A stretch of 64,000 bases of DNA from Hyphomicrobiales bacterium. Its GTDB lineage: Bacteria > Pseudomonadota > Alphaproteobacteria > Rhizobiales > Rhizobiaceae. This document shows, piece after piece, positions 42,187-50,973 of the stretch. The stretch covers positions 62,001-126,000 of the forward strand of contig UCGV01000016.1 in the NCBI GenBank assembly GCA_900471925.1, in the 5' to 3' direction. Below the pieces are notes generated by a model, which was not told the DNA's origin, did not search any database, and saw only the letters and a list, made by a program, of their open reading frames with translations. A program made the translations under genes and the position numbers. The number at the start of each line of letters is the position of its first letter. Positions within the stretch are counted from its first letter, which is position 1.

Positions 42187-43332
42187 TCAGAGCCGCTCGA
42201 CCCAGTGCTCCGTCACGAACGGAGCGAGCTGTTCTTCCGTCAGCTCCAGGCCGATACCGGGGCCATTTGGAACTGAAACACAGCCGTCAGCCTCCGGATT
42301 GACCGCGCCGGCGAGCGCCAGCAGCGGATTGTGCGTCGCGTCGCATTCGATAAACGGATAGGGCAGCGGCCCGCCGCCGCGATAGGTCTTCAAGGTCGCC
42401 GCCATCTGCAGTGAGCTATAGAGATTGACGACCGTGCCGAAGACATGCGGCATGACCGGAATGCCATAGGCTTCCGCGAGCGCCGCGACTTTCCGGAAGC
42501 CGGTATAACCGCCGCAGATGCTGAGATCCGGCTGCAATATCGAGACGCAGCCGGCAGCGAGGAAATCACGGAAGCCCGCAAGCGAGGAAAGCGATTCGCC
42601 ACCGGCGATCGCCGTCGAACTGCCCTGCGCCATACGCAAATAGCCCGGAATATCGTCCGGCCGCACGGGCTCCTCGATCCAGAGTAGCCCGGCTTCCTGC
42701 ATGTGCCGAGCCGATTCCAGTGCCGCCGCAGCCGTATAACCCTGATTGATGTCGACCATCAGCGCCCGGTCCCAGCCGAGCTGCCTGCGCAGTGCAAGCG
42801 CCATGCGGCCATCGGCTTCCGGCGTATGACCGCAACGCGGCTTGATGGCCTTGAAATTTCGTTCCAGCAGCGCCTCGGCGTCCATTTCGAAGTCGCGATA
42901 GGGGTCTCCATCGGGCTTGAAGAAGGGGCCGCTCGCATACGCGAGCACGCGCTCGCGCAGTGCTCCGCCAAGCATTGCCGCGATCGAGATGCCCTGCTCG
43001 CGGGCGCTCGCATCGTGCAGCGCCATGTCGACAGCCGAGACGGCGAGCATTGCCGTGCCCTGCCGGTCGTAGCCGAAGCCTTCAGTCATTTCTGCATAGC
43101 GCTTGCCGGTCTCGTGCGCCGGCTTGCCGAGCACCAGTTTCGCGAGCTTCTGGCGGATGTAGCCGGATACTGCCTGCTGGACAGCGCTTGCCTCGCCCCA
43201 GCCGCTTACGCCGCCTTCTCCTTCGATGCGGAGCACGAAGGCTTCGCGACGGTCGAAGAAGCCGGTCGAATTTCCGACAGCCTCAGGAAGCCGGAAGGCG
43301 AGGTGATAGCCGTGAATGGATGTGATCTTCAT
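42187..43332 (-). CDS. Enolase-superfamily acid-sugar dehydratase (mandelate racemase-like)
   Basis: 381 residues. The N-terminal capping domain is followed by a barrel with IKPRCG (Lys/Arg base position), metal ligands Asp in VDINQGY, Glu in WIEEPV and Glu in GGESLS, the dyad Asp in LQPDLSICGG and His in MPHVFG. This His-Asp dyad defines the mandelate racemase subgroup, mostly dehydratases turning aldonates or aldarates into 2-keto-3-deoxy acids. It is the first gene of the leftward operon with the MocA dehydrogenase and is divergent from the GntR gene at 43482; the gap carries an operator-like repeat. Confidence 0.88.
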   Translation of the reverse strand: MKITSIHGYHLAFRLPEAVGNSTGFFDRREAFVLRIEGEGGVSGWGEASAVQQAVSGYIRQKLAKLVLGKPAHETGKRYAEMTEGFGYDRQGTAMLAVSAVDMALHDASAREQGISIAAMLGGALRERVLAYASGPFFKPDGDPYRDFEMDAEALLERNFKAIKPRCGHTPEADGRMALALRRQLGWDRALMVDINQGYTAAAALESARHMQEAGLLWIEEPVRPDDIPGYLRMAQGSSTAIAGGESLSSLAGFRDFLAAGCVSILQPDLSICGGYTGFRKVAALAEAYGIPVMPHVFGTVVNLYSSLQMAATLKTYRGGGPLPYPFIECDATHNPLLALAGAVNPEADGCVSVPNGPGIGLELTEEQLAPFVTEHWVERL

Positions 43333-43377
43333 GGGGTGACTTCGAGGGCGTTTGGCCGCTTGCTTGATAAAATGTTA

Positions 43378-43398
43378 TCTGGTATGCAAGAGCGCATA
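43378..43398. promoter_or_regulatory. Operator-like site in the enolase/GntR divergent promoter
   Basis: TCTGGTATGCA (43378-43388) repeats exactly the motif before the transporter operon (40782-40792). Here TATGC (43383-43387), 6 bases, GCATA (43394-43398) form an inverted repeat, a form typical of GntR operators. The GntR gene begins 84 bases away. Confidence 0.5.
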
Positions 43399-43481
43399 AA
43401 TTGTCGGTCACGTCAAGCGGGAGCCGGCAAAAACGACCATGGGCAATCTCAATCAACGGACTGGCGACGGTAGTATCTTTA

Positions 43482-44207
43482 ATGGCGGACCCGACTTCTC
43501 CTCATCCAGGCACCAGTGCACTGCGTGTTTATCCGCATGATCTCGAAACACGGGTCGACAGGAAGGAATCGCTGGTCGAGGATGCCTATCGGGCGCTAAA
43601 GGCGAGCATTCTGGATGGCACGTTGCCGGCCGGATATCAGGCGGTTGAGCATCGCATCGCAGATCAGCTGAATATGAGTCGTACGCCGGTGCATGAGGCC
43701 GTCATTCGCCTGCAGCACGAAGGTCTCGTTCGTGTGCTGCCGCGCCGCGGCGTGCAGGTGCTGCCGATTTCGGCGATCGATATGGTCGAGGTCTATCAGG
43801 TGCTCGTCGCCATGGAAGGCATGGCGGCCATGCTGCTCGCGCAGCATCCGGAGCGCGCCGAAGCCTCGATACGCATGATGGAAGATGCGACGAACCAGAT
43901 GGAGCGGGCTCTGAAAGGTGAGGATCTGCGCGGCTGGGCGCGCGCCGACGACCAGTTTCATCGTGTGCTTGTCAGTGAATGCGGCAATCAGCGACTGGCG
44001 AAGATGGCGGCGACGATGGTGGATCAGGCGCAGCGCGCCCGCACCGTAACGCTGCAGTTTCGCCAGCTGCCGCATGCCTCCGTGCAGGAGCACCGCGTCA
44101 TCATTTCCGCAATCCGCGCCGGCGACACGCTCGGCGCCCGCACCGCGGCCGAGGCGCACCGCACCCGTGCCAGCGGTGAGATTATCAAGGCGATCGAGCG
44201 TCTTTGA
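43482..44207 (+). CDS. GntR-family regulator with FCD domain
   Basis: 241 residues from ATG 43482 (weak ribosome site; a longer frame begins at 43401). The winged helix (about residues 28-95) includes LVEDAYRALKASILDG, HRIADQLNMSRTPVHEAVIRL and GLVRVLPRRGVQV; the FCD domain includes VEVYQVLVAMEGMAAML, ADDQFHRVLVSECGN and EHRVIISAIRAGD with its metal-type His residues. Divergent from the enolase gene and first of the rightward sugar-acid operon, it is the most likely repressor acting at the TCTGGTATGCA sites. Confidence 0.89.
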   Translation: MADPTSPHPGTSALRVYPHDLETRVDRKESLVEDAYRALKASILDGTLPAGYQAVEHRIADQLNMSRTPVHEAVIRLQHEGLVRVLPRRGVQVLPISAIDMVEVYQVLVAMEGMAAMLLAQHPERAEASIRMMEDATNQMERALKGEDLRGWARADDQFHRVLVSECGNQRLAKMAATMVDQAQRARTVTLQFRQLPHASVQEHRVIISAIRAGDTLGARTAAEAHRTRASGEIIKAIERL

Positions 44208-44283
44208 CGCTCGTCGTTACCCACCTTCTGTCCGCGCAGGCTCGCGGGCGACCAGACATCGAGCCGGGAGGAGCGGCATTCAT

Positions 44284-45048
44284 ATGGAGAGGACTCAGTT
44301 CCCGAGTCTCAGAGGCCGGACGGTTGTCGTCACCGGCGGAGCCTCGGGCATCGGCGAGGCGGTCGTTCGCGCCTTCGCCGGCAATGGATCGAAGGTTGCG
44401 TTTCTCGATTTGCAGGAAGAGGCCGGCAACGCGCTCGCCTCCGAACTTTCGGCAGGCGGCGCGAGCGTCAAGTTTCTGCAATGCGACCTGACCGATATCG
44501 AAGCGGTGCGCGCGGCAATGGCGGACGTGAAGGGCCATTTCGGGCCGATCGGCGCACTCGTCAACAATGCCGCCAATGACAAGCGGGCAAATTTTCTAGA
44601 CGTCACCGTCGAGGAGTTCGACTGGATGATGGCAGTCAATCTGCGTCATGTCTTTTTTGCCGCGCAGGCCGTCGTGCCGCAGATGCGCGAACTCGGTCAT
44701 GGCTCGATCATCAATATGACGTCTGGCGCCTGGGTGCGCGGTATCAGGGAGATGCAGGCCTACAGCACTGCCAAGGCTGCAATCGTCGGCTTTACCAATT
44801 CGCTCGCCCGTCAGGTCGGCGAATTTCGCATCCGCGTCAACGCGCTGGCGCCGGGCATGGTGATCACGCCACGCCAGAGAGAGCTCTGGTATCAGGATGA
44901 GAGCAAGGTTGCCGATGGCCTGAAGCTTCAATGCATTCCCGAGGAGATCAAGGTGGAGGATGTGGCCAATGCCTGTCTGTTCCTCGCCTCCGACGACAGC
45001 CGGATGATTACCAAGCAGATGCTGCTTATCAACGGCGGCCTTATCTGA
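44284..45048 (+). CDS. Short-chain dehydrogenase/reductase
   Basis: 254 residues from ATG 44284 (GGGAGGAG upstream). Classical SDR: cofactor motif TGGASGIG, NNAAN, catalytic Ser in INMTSGAW and YSTAK, and a C-terminal ASDDSRMITKQMLLINGG. An acidic LDLQ after beta-2 favours NAD over NADP. The probable role is oxidation or reduction of a sugar or sugar-acid intermediate in the operon. The family is certain; the substrate is unknown. Confidence 0.9.
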   Translation: MERTQFPSLRGRTVVVTGGASGIGEAVVRAFAGNGSKVAFLDLQEEAGNALASELSAGGASVKFLQCDLTDIEAVRAAMADVKGHFGPIGALVNNAANDKRANFLDVTVEEFDWMMAVNLRHVFFAAQAVVPQMRELGHGSIINMTSGAWVRGIREMQAYSTAKAAIVGFTNSLARQVGEFRIRVNALAPGMVITPRQRELWYQDESKVADGLKLQCIPEEIKVEDVANACLFLASDDSRMITKQMLLINGGLI

Positions 45049-45065
45049 CGATGAATGGGGATCCC

Positions 45066-46193
45066 ATGAACGCCAATACCAATTCGCCGCTCCGTCGCTA
45101 TCGCATCGCATCCGTTCCAGGCGACGGCATCGGTCCTGAAGTCATCGCCGCCGGCCTTGAAGTGCTCGAGGTGCTGGCTGCCCGCAGCGGCGCTTTCGCG
45201 CTTGATGTAGAACACTATGATTGGGGCAGCGAGCGCTACCGCAAGACCGGCGCCTTCATGCCGGACAATGCGCTTTCGCTGCTGAAGGAGGCCGATGCGA
45301 TTTATTTCGGCGCTGTCGGTGCGCCTGACGTGCCTGACCATGTGACGCTTTGGGGTCTGCGCCTGCCGATCTGCCAGCGTCTCGACCAATACGCAAATAT
45401 CCGACCGACCCGCATCTTCCCCGGCGTGAAGAGCCCGCTCAGAGGTGTGGAGGAGGGCGATCTCGACTGGCTGATCGTGCGCGAAAATTCCGAGGGCGAA
45501 TATTCCGGCCATGGCGGCCGTGCTCATATCGGCCTACCCGAGGAAGTCGCGACCGAGACCTCGATCTTCACCCGCCGTGGCGTCGAGCGGATCATGCGTT
45601 TTGCCTTTCGCGAGGCGCAGAAGCGGCCACGCAAGCTCCTGACCGTCGTGACGAAATCCAATGCCCAGCGCCACGGCCTGGTGCTGTGGGACGAGATCGC
45701 TGCCGAAGTCTCGAAGGACTTCCCTGATGTGACCTGGGACAAGGAGCTGGTCGATGCGATGACCTTCCGCATGGTGGCAAAGCCCAGGAGTATCGACACG
45801 GTCGTTGCGACCAACCTGCATGCCGATATCCTGTCCGATCTTGCCGCGGCACTCGCCGGCTCGCTCGGCATTGCGCCGACCGGCAATGTCGATCCGGAAC
45901 GCCGGTTCCCGTCCATGTTTGAGCCGATCCACGGTTCTGCCTTCGATATTACCGGCAAGGGTATTGCCAATCCCGTTGCGAGCTTCTGGACCGCGTCGCT
46001 GATGCTGGAGCATCTCGGTGAAGCCGCTGCCGCAAAGATATTGATTTCGGCGGTAGAGCAAGTCTGCGCCACCGGCATTCTGACGCCGGATCTCGGTGGC
46101 AAGGCAACGACAGCAGACGTGACCCGCGCTGTTTGCGAGGCGCTGCGCGGATCTAACTTCGCCCCCGATGACGGGACTATTCCGGCTGCCTGA
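45066..46193 (+). CDS. Tartrate / D-malate dehydrogenase-like protein (isopropylmalate dehydrogenase family)
   Basis: 375 residues from ATG 45066 (GGGG upstream; ATG 45051 is the alternative). Family motifs: SVPGDGIGPEVIAAGLEVL, WGLRLPICQRLDQYANIRPTR (substrate arginines), IVRENSEGEYSG, KSNAQRHG, VATNLHADILSDLAAALAGSLG (metal Asp residues) and EPIHGSAFDITGKGIANP. The ENSEGEY form with a WGLRLPICQ loop is typical of tartrate or D-malate dehydrogenases rather than LeuB. It is an NAD-dependent beta-decarboxylating dehydrogenase of a 2-hydroxy diacid, placed in a sugar-acid operon where such an acid could be an end product. Confidence 0.87.
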   Translation: MNANTNSPLRRYRIASVPGDGIGPEVIAAGLEVLEVLAARSGAFALDVEHYDWGSERYRKTGAFMPDNALSLLKEADAIYFGAVGAPDVPDHVTLWGLRLPICQRLDQYANIRPTRIFPGVKSPLRGVEEGDLDWLIVRENSEGEYSGHGGRAHIGLPEEVATETSIFTRRGVERIMRFAFREAQKRPRKLLTVVTKSNAQRHGLVLWDEIAAEVSKDFPDVTWDKELVDAMTFRMVAKPRSIDTVVATNLHADILSDLAAALAGSLGIAPTGNVDPERRFPSMFEPIHGSAFDITGKGIANPVASFWTASLMLEHLGEAAAAKILISAVEQVCATGILTPDLGGKATTADVTRAVCEALRGSNFAPDDGTIPAA

Positions 46194-46229
46194 TCCCCGG
46201 CCGCCGTATTTCATGGAAGGTATTCAGTC

Positions 46230-47708
46230 ATGATCGATAGACTTTCGGGTTACAAGCTTCGCCGCCCGGAGCTTTTCCGCGAGGCGAATTACATCGGTGG
46301 TCAGTGGGTGCAGGCTGATAACGGCCGCACCTATGACGTTACCAATCCTTCGACCGGCAAGGTGATCGGCACCGTGCCGGCTATGAGCGCGGTCGAAACG
46401 AACCGCGCCATCGACGCCGCCTACAAGTCTCAGAAAGCATGGGCAGCGCTGACTGCCGAGCAGCGCGCCAACTACCTGTGGAAGCTCGCCGAACTGATGC
46501 ACGAGAATCTTGAGGATCTGGCTGCGATCATGACGATCGAGCAAGGCAAGCCGCTTTCCGAAAGCCGCGGTGAGATCGTCTATTCCGCAAGCTTCGTCGA
46601 ATGGTTCGCCGAAGAGGCGCGGCGTATTTACGGCGACACGATTCCCTCGCCCGTTCCAGGTCGCCGCCTGATCGTGCAGAAGCAGCCGATCGGCGTCTTC
46701 GCGGCGATCACGCCCTGGAATTTCCCGTCGGCGATGATCACCCGCAAGGCCGGCCCAGGCTGGGCGGCGGGCTGCACCGGCGTTATCCGCCCGGCAAGCC
46801 AGACGCCTTATTCGGCGCTGGCGCTTGCCGTCATGGCAGAGGAGGCAGGTTTTCCGGCTGGCGTCTGCAATGTCATCACCGGCCCTTCCTCTGAAACCGG
46901 CCCAGCGATCACCGGCAGCCCGAAGGTGCGCAAGCTCACATTCACGGGCAGTACGGCTGTTGGCGCCAAGCTGCTTGCCGAATGCGCGCCTACCATCAAG
47001 AAGACCAGCATGGAGCTTGGCGGCAATGCGCCCTTCATAGTCTTCGACGACGCCGATCTCGACGAGGCGGTCAAGGGAGCAATGGGCTCCAAATTCCGCA
47101 ATACGGGACAGACCTGCGTCTGCGCCAATCGTATTCTGGTGCAAGACAAGGTGCATGATGCCTTTGCCGAGAAGCTCGCAGCCGCGGTTGCGAAACTGAA
47201 GCTCGGCGACGGCATGGAGGAGGGGGTCACCCTGGGCCCGCTGATCGACGAAGCTGCGGTCAGAAAGGTCGAGACGCATGTCGCCGATGCCGTCAGTCAC
47301 GGCGCGAAGATCGTCTCCGGCGGCAAGCGCGACGAGCGCGGCGGCAATTTCTATCTGCCCACCATTCTGTCGGATGTCTCTCGCGAGGCGGAAATCTTCT
47401 CGGACGAGACGTTCGGCCCGGTTGCCCCGCTTTTCCGCTTCAAGACGGAGGAAGAGGCAATCGAAATGGCGAACGATACGCCCTTCGGTCTTGCCGCTTA
47501 TTTCTACGCCCGCGACGTCGGCCGCATCTTCCGGGTTGCCGAGGCTCTCGAATTCGGCATTGTCGGTATCAACGAGGGACTCATCTCGACAGCGGTCGCC
47601 CCTTTCGGCGGCGTGAAGCAGTCCGGCATCGGCCGGGAAGGTTCGAAATACGGCATCGAAGAGTTCCTCGAGGTCAAATACATGGCCATTGGTGGCCTGG
47701 CGAACTGA
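46230..47708 (+). CDS. NAD(P)-dependent aldehyde dehydrogenase, GabD-like
   Basis: 492 residues. Catalytic Cys296 lies in NTGQTCVCANR and general-base Glu262 in SMELGGNAPFI; the cofactor region is GFTGSTAVG-like (FTGSTAVGAKLL), and the C-terminal PFGGVKQSGIGREG is typical of succinate-semialdehyde dehydrogenases. The reaction is oxidation of a short semialdehyde to its acid. In this operon it would remove the aldehyde released by the HpcH-type aldolase encoded next. Confidence 0.9.
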   Translation: MIDRLSGYKLRRPELFREANYIGGQWVQADNGRTYDVTNPSTGKVIGTVPAMSAVETNRAIDAAYKSQKAWAALTAEQRANYLWKLAELMHENLEDLAAIMTIEQGKPLSESRGEIVYSASFVEWFAEEARRIYGDTIPSPVPGRRLIVQKQPIGVFAAITPWNFPSAMITRKAGPGWAAGCTGVIRPASQTPYSALALAVMAEEAGFPAGVCNVITGPSSETGPAITGSPKVRKLTFTGSTAVGAKLLAECAPTIKKTSMELGGNAPFIVFDDADLDEAVKGAMGSKFRNTGQTCVCANRILVQDKVHDAFAEKLAAAVAKLKLGDGMEEGVTLGPLIDEAAVRKVETHVADAVSHGAKIVSGGKRDERGGNFYLPTILSDVSREAEIFSDETFGPVAPLFRFKTEEEAIEMANDTPFGLAAYFYARDVGRIFRVAEALEFGIVGINEGLISTAVAPFGGVKQSGIGREGSKYGIEEFLEVKYMAIGGLAN

Positions 47709-47718
47709 GGAGAATGCC

Positions 47719-48513
47719 ATGAGTGCAGTTGATATTAATGGCTTTGCAGCCCGGATCAGAGCCCCCGAAAGTCAGATGATTTCTGCCTGGGTGGGTATTC
47801 CCGATCCCCTGCTGGTCAATCACCTGGCTCAGGAAGCTTTCGATGCCGTCGTGCTCGACATGCAGCACGGCATGTGGGATCTGCCCTCAGCGGCTGCTGC
47901 CGTTAGCCATGTGCGCGTCGCCGGCAAGCCGGCACTCGCCCGTATTCCGGTCGGCGATTTCGCTTCTGCCTCGCGCCTGCTCGATGCCGGCGCATCAGGC
48001 ATCATCGCGCCGATGATCAATTCGGCCGAGGACGCGAAGAACCTCGTGAAGACAACGAAATATCCGCCGGTCGGCGAGCGCAGCTGGGGTCCGTCTCTGG
48101 CGCTCAACCATACCGGCCTGTCGGCCGACGACTATCTCAAGACGGCCAATGACATGACGGTCGCCATCGCCATGATCGAGACGCGTGCTGCGCTCGAGGC
48201 GATCGATGACATCCTTGCGGTGCCGGGCATCGACGGCATCTTCATCGGTCCTTCGGACCTTTCTATCGCCCTGTCGAACGGCGATCAGGTGGCACCGAAC
48301 GCCGCCGAGATCGACAGTGCCATGCAGCATGCCGTCGCGCGCTGCCGCGCGCATGGAAAATTCGCTTGCGCCTTTGCCGGTGACGGCGAACGCGGCGGCG
48401 AACTTCTGAAATTCGGTTTTGCCTTTGTCATCGCCGGTCCGGAAACGGCACATCTGCGTGCCGGTGCCCGGAGGGCGATCAATGCCGCCAGGAAAATTGC
48501 TTCCGGCGGCTGA
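47719..48513 (+). CDS. HpcH/HpaI family class II aldolase
   Basis: 264 residues from ATG 47719 (AGGAG upstream). Motifs of metal-dependent 2-keto-3-deoxy-sugar acid aldolases: VLDMQHGMWD (His), ALARIPVGD (Arg), AMIETRAALEAIDDI (metal Glu) and GIDGIFIGPSDLSIALS (metal Asp). These cleave 2-keto-3-deoxy acids to pyruvate and an aldehyde, here probably the product of the enolase-superfamily dehydratase. The expected aldehyde is then oxidised by the GabD-like enzyme. Confidence 0.89.
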   Translation: MSAVDINGFAARIRAPESQMISAWVGIPDPLLVNHLAQEAFDAVVLDMQHGMWDLPSAAAAVSHVRVAGKPALARIPVGDFASASRLLDAGASGIIAPMINSAEDAKNLVKTTKYPPVGERSWGPSLALNHTGLSADDYLKTANDMTVAIAMIETRAALEAIDDILAVPGIDGIFIGPSDLSIALSNGDQVAPNAAEIDSAMQHAVARCRAHGKFACAFAGDGERGGELLKFGFAFVIAGPETAHLRAGARRAINAARKIASGG

Positions 48514-48541
48514 TTTATCTAAGTCCCTACGGAGTTCGTAT

Positions 48542-49603
48542 ATGCGTTCCATCAAAGGTCCTGCGCTTTTCATCGCGCAGTTCGTCAATGCCGATGCTCA
48601 GCTTTCCACTCTCGACGGGCTCTGCGAATGGGCTGCGGGCCTCGGCTTCAAGGCCCTGCAGGTGCCGACCTTCTTCCCGCACATGTTCGATGTGAAGAAG
48701 GCGGCCGAAAGCCAGGCCTATGCCGACGATTTCCTGGGAACGCTTGCCAAACACGGCCTCGAAGTCACCGAGCTGACCAGCCAGAGACAGGGCCAGCTCA
48801 TGGCCGTGCATCCAGCTTTCGACGTGACGCAGGATGCGATTGCGCCCGTCGAGGTCCGAGGCAATCCGGAAGCACGTCGCCTATGGGCAGAAGAACAGTT
48901 GAAGCTCACGGCGACCGCCTCGCGTCGCCTCGGTATTGACCGTATGGTCACGTTCTCCGGATCGCTGCTCTGGCCCTACCTCTATCCCTATCCGCCGGTT
49001 CCGCAGGAACTGGTGTCTGCCGGCTTTGAGGAACTTGCGAAACGCTGGAGGCCGGTGCTCGACCATTGCGACAGGGAGGGTGTCGATATCTGCTTCGAAC
49101 TGCATCCGACCGAGGATCTGCACGACGGCTCCACGTTCGAACGTTTCCTCGCGCTGATCGGCAACCATTCCCGCTGCAAGCTGCTTTATGATCCGAGCCA
49201 TTTCCTGCTGCAGCATGTCGATTATATCGGCTTCATCGATCTTTATGCCGATTATATCAGGGCCTTCCACGTCAAGGATGCGGAATTCGTCAAGTCCGCT
49301 CGCACGGGAGTCTATGGTGGTTATAACGACTGGACCGGCCGCGCCGGCCGCTTCCGCAGCCCCGGCGACGGACAGATCGACTTCAAGACGATCTTCTCCC
49401 GCTTGACTGGCCTCGGCTATGACGGCTGGGCGACGCTGGAATGGGAATGCTGCTTCAAGAACAAGTATGACGGCGCTCGCGAAGGCCGCCAGTTCATCAG
49501 CGACCATCTGATCACTGTCACCGAATCCGCCTTTGACGCCGGCATGCGCAAGACGCTGGAAGACAAGACGGTCGCTTCGATCCTGGGGATCGGGAGCCGC
49601 TGA
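48542..49603 (+). CDS. Sugar phosphate isomerase/epimerase family protein
   Basis: 353 residues from ATG 48542 (GGAG upstream). TIM-barrel family with GFKALQVPTFFPHMFD, HPTEDLHDG (metal Glu nearby in CFELHPTE), LLYDPSHFLLQHVDY (metal Asp/His), RAFHVKDAEF and a C-terminal TLEWECCF with Glu. It is longer than most members because of inserts before and after the fourth strand. The YDPSHF and KDAEF motifs resemble those of sugar epimerases. It is the last gene of the rightward operon, ending in a hairpin. Confidence 0.84.
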   Translation: MRSIKGPALFIAQFVNADAQLSTLDGLCEWAAGLGFKALQVPTFFPHMFDVKKAAESQAYADDFLGTLAKHGLEVTELTSQRQGQLMAVHPAFDVTQDAIAPVEVRGNPEARRLWAEEQLKLTATASRRLGIDRMVTFSGSLLWPYLYPYPPVPQELVSAGFEELAKRWRPVLDHCDREGVDICFELHPTEDLHDGSTFERFLALIGNHSRCKLLYDPSHFLLQHVDYIGFIDLYADYIRAFHVKDAEFVKSARTGVYGGYNDWTGRAGRFRSPGDGQIDFKTIFSRLTGLGYDGWATLEWECCFKNKYDGAREGRQFISDHLITVTESAFDAGMRKTLEDKTVASILGIGSR

Positions 49604-49617
49604 TTTTCAGCGGCTCC
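49593..49617. terminator. Bidirectional hairpin between convergent genes
   Basis: An 11-bp perfect stem, GGAGCCGCTGA (49593-49603) with TCAGCGGCTCC (49607-49617), loop TTT. It includes the stop codon of the isomerase-like gene and ends 8 bases before the stop of the convergent MocA gene. Confidence 0.7.
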
Positions 49618-49624
49618 GGCCTTC

Positions 49625-50809
49625 TTACCGCAGCGGCCTGACATCGGCCCAGGTGCCGGTTTCTGTCGATTCCAGGCACGCGTCGATGAAGGCGAGGCCA
49701 TCGACGCCGGTCCACGCGTCCGGCGTCAGGCTTGCGAGCGGATTGGGCTCGGCGCCAGCGATGCGCGCAGCGACCAGCTCGGCGAAATCCGTGTAGATAT
49801 TGGCGAATGCTTCGAAGAAGGCTTCGGGATGACCGACCGGCAGGCGTGTGGCGCGCTGCGCCAGCGCATGCAGCGATGGTAGGCCACGGGTGCGGATCTC
49901 GTCGCCTCGGTTGGCACGCATGACGCGGAGGTCGTTGGCTTCCGACTGGCTCCAATAGACGCCACCTTCCTCGCCATAGGCTTCGATCGCAACGACATTC
50001 TGGGCGCCCGTCGCGACCTTGCTCACCAGCATCTGGCCGCGCGTGCCATCGTCGAGCTTGAGGATGATCTGCGCTGTGTCATGGGTCGTGCGACCCGGCA
50101 GCGAAGGGCCGACATCAGCAAGCACGGAAGCGATGCGCCGGCCGGTAACGAAGCTCATCAACTGATGTGCATGCGTGCCGATATCGCCAAGCACATGGCT
50201 CTTGCCGCCCTTGGCCGCATCAAGTCGCCATTTGACGCGCGACGAAATCTTGTCCGGCTCAGCCTCGACATATTTGGCAAGGGAGCCCTGAACATAGCGG
50301 ACATTGACGAGGCGGAGCGGGCCGATTTCGCCGGCTTCGATCGCCGCGCGCGCCTCGCGCACCATCGGATAGCCGGAATAGTTATGGGTGAGCGAAAGAA
50401 TCTGGCCCTTTTCGCGGGCCTTGAGCGCAAGTGCCCGTGCGCTGTCGAAATCATTGGTCAGCGGTTTGTCGCAGATGACATCCAGTCCGGCTTCTAGGGC
50501 GGCGAGAGCATAGTCATAGTGGCTGTCGTTCGGCGTCATGATGGCGACGGCGTCGATGCCGTCGGCCCGTGCTTTCTCGGCCGATATCATCGAGGCGATA
50601 TCAGCATAGCCGCGCGGAATGCCGAAGGCGGCAGCCGATTCCAGCGAGCGGGCAGCATCCGAGGAAAAGACGCCGGCGGCGATCTCGAAGCAATCGTCCA
50701 GACGGGCGGCAGTGCGGTGAACGGGGCCGATCAATGAGCCCTGCGCGCCGCCGATGAGGCCGAGCCGCACACGGCGGCCGAGAAGGTTGAGAACCGCAGC
50801 CTGCGACAT
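49625..50809 (-). CDS. Gfo/Idh/MocA family oxidoreductase (second copy)
   Basis: 394 residues from ATG 50809 (AAGG upstream). The Rossmann region is RLGLIGGAQGSLIGPVHRTAARL and the family motif CDKPLTNDFD; the C-terminal half has GGKSHVLGDIGTHAHQLMSFVTG, in which His residues form the active site. It resembles sugar or glycoside dehydrogenases and is only distantly like the MocA gene at 40980. It is divergent from the SMP-30 lactonase, with an operator-like element between them, which suggests a dehydrogenase-lactonase pair. Confidence 0.88.
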   Translation of the reverse strand: MSQAAVLNLLGRRVRLGLIGGAQGSLIGPVHRTAARLDDCFEIAAGVFSSDAARSLESAAAFGIPRGYADIASMISAEKARADGIDAVAIMTPNDSHYDYALAALEAGLDVICDKPLTNDFDSARALALKAREKGQILSLTHNYSGYPMVREARAAIEAGEIGPLRLVNVRYVQGSLAKYVEAEPDKISSRVKWRLDAAKGGKSHVLGDIGTHAHQLMSFVTGRRIASVLADVGPSLPGRTTHDTAQIILKLDDGTRGQMLVSKVATGAQNVVAIEAYGEEGGVYWSQSEANDLRVMRANRGDEIRTRGLPSLHALAQRATRLPVGHPEAFFEAFANIYTDFAELVAARIAGAEPNPLASLTPDAWTGVDGLAFIDACLESTETGTWADVRPLR

Positions 50810-50898
50810 TGAATTTACCTTTCCTCTAATCGAATGAAGGGGTTGGCGGAGAATTTCGGTCACACTAACAGTGGATTTCGAAATGTCATCTCTTTTAT

Positions 50899-50920
50899 CC
50901 ACAAAATTGTTGACAAAATT
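50899..50920. promoter_or_regulatory. Operator-like element with core TTGTTGACAA, site 1
   Basis: On the minus strand these 22 bases agree at 18 positions with 52579-52600. The core TTGT-N2-ACAA (50907-50916) is an inverted repeat fitting GntR-type targets. It lies between divergent starts at 50809 and 50974 and also contains a TTGACA that could be a -35 element for the lactonase gene. Confidence 0.5.
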
Positions 50921-50973
50921 CAGCGGTCCTTGTCACGGTTGATTTATCGCATGGATCGGGAGGTGGGCAAAGG

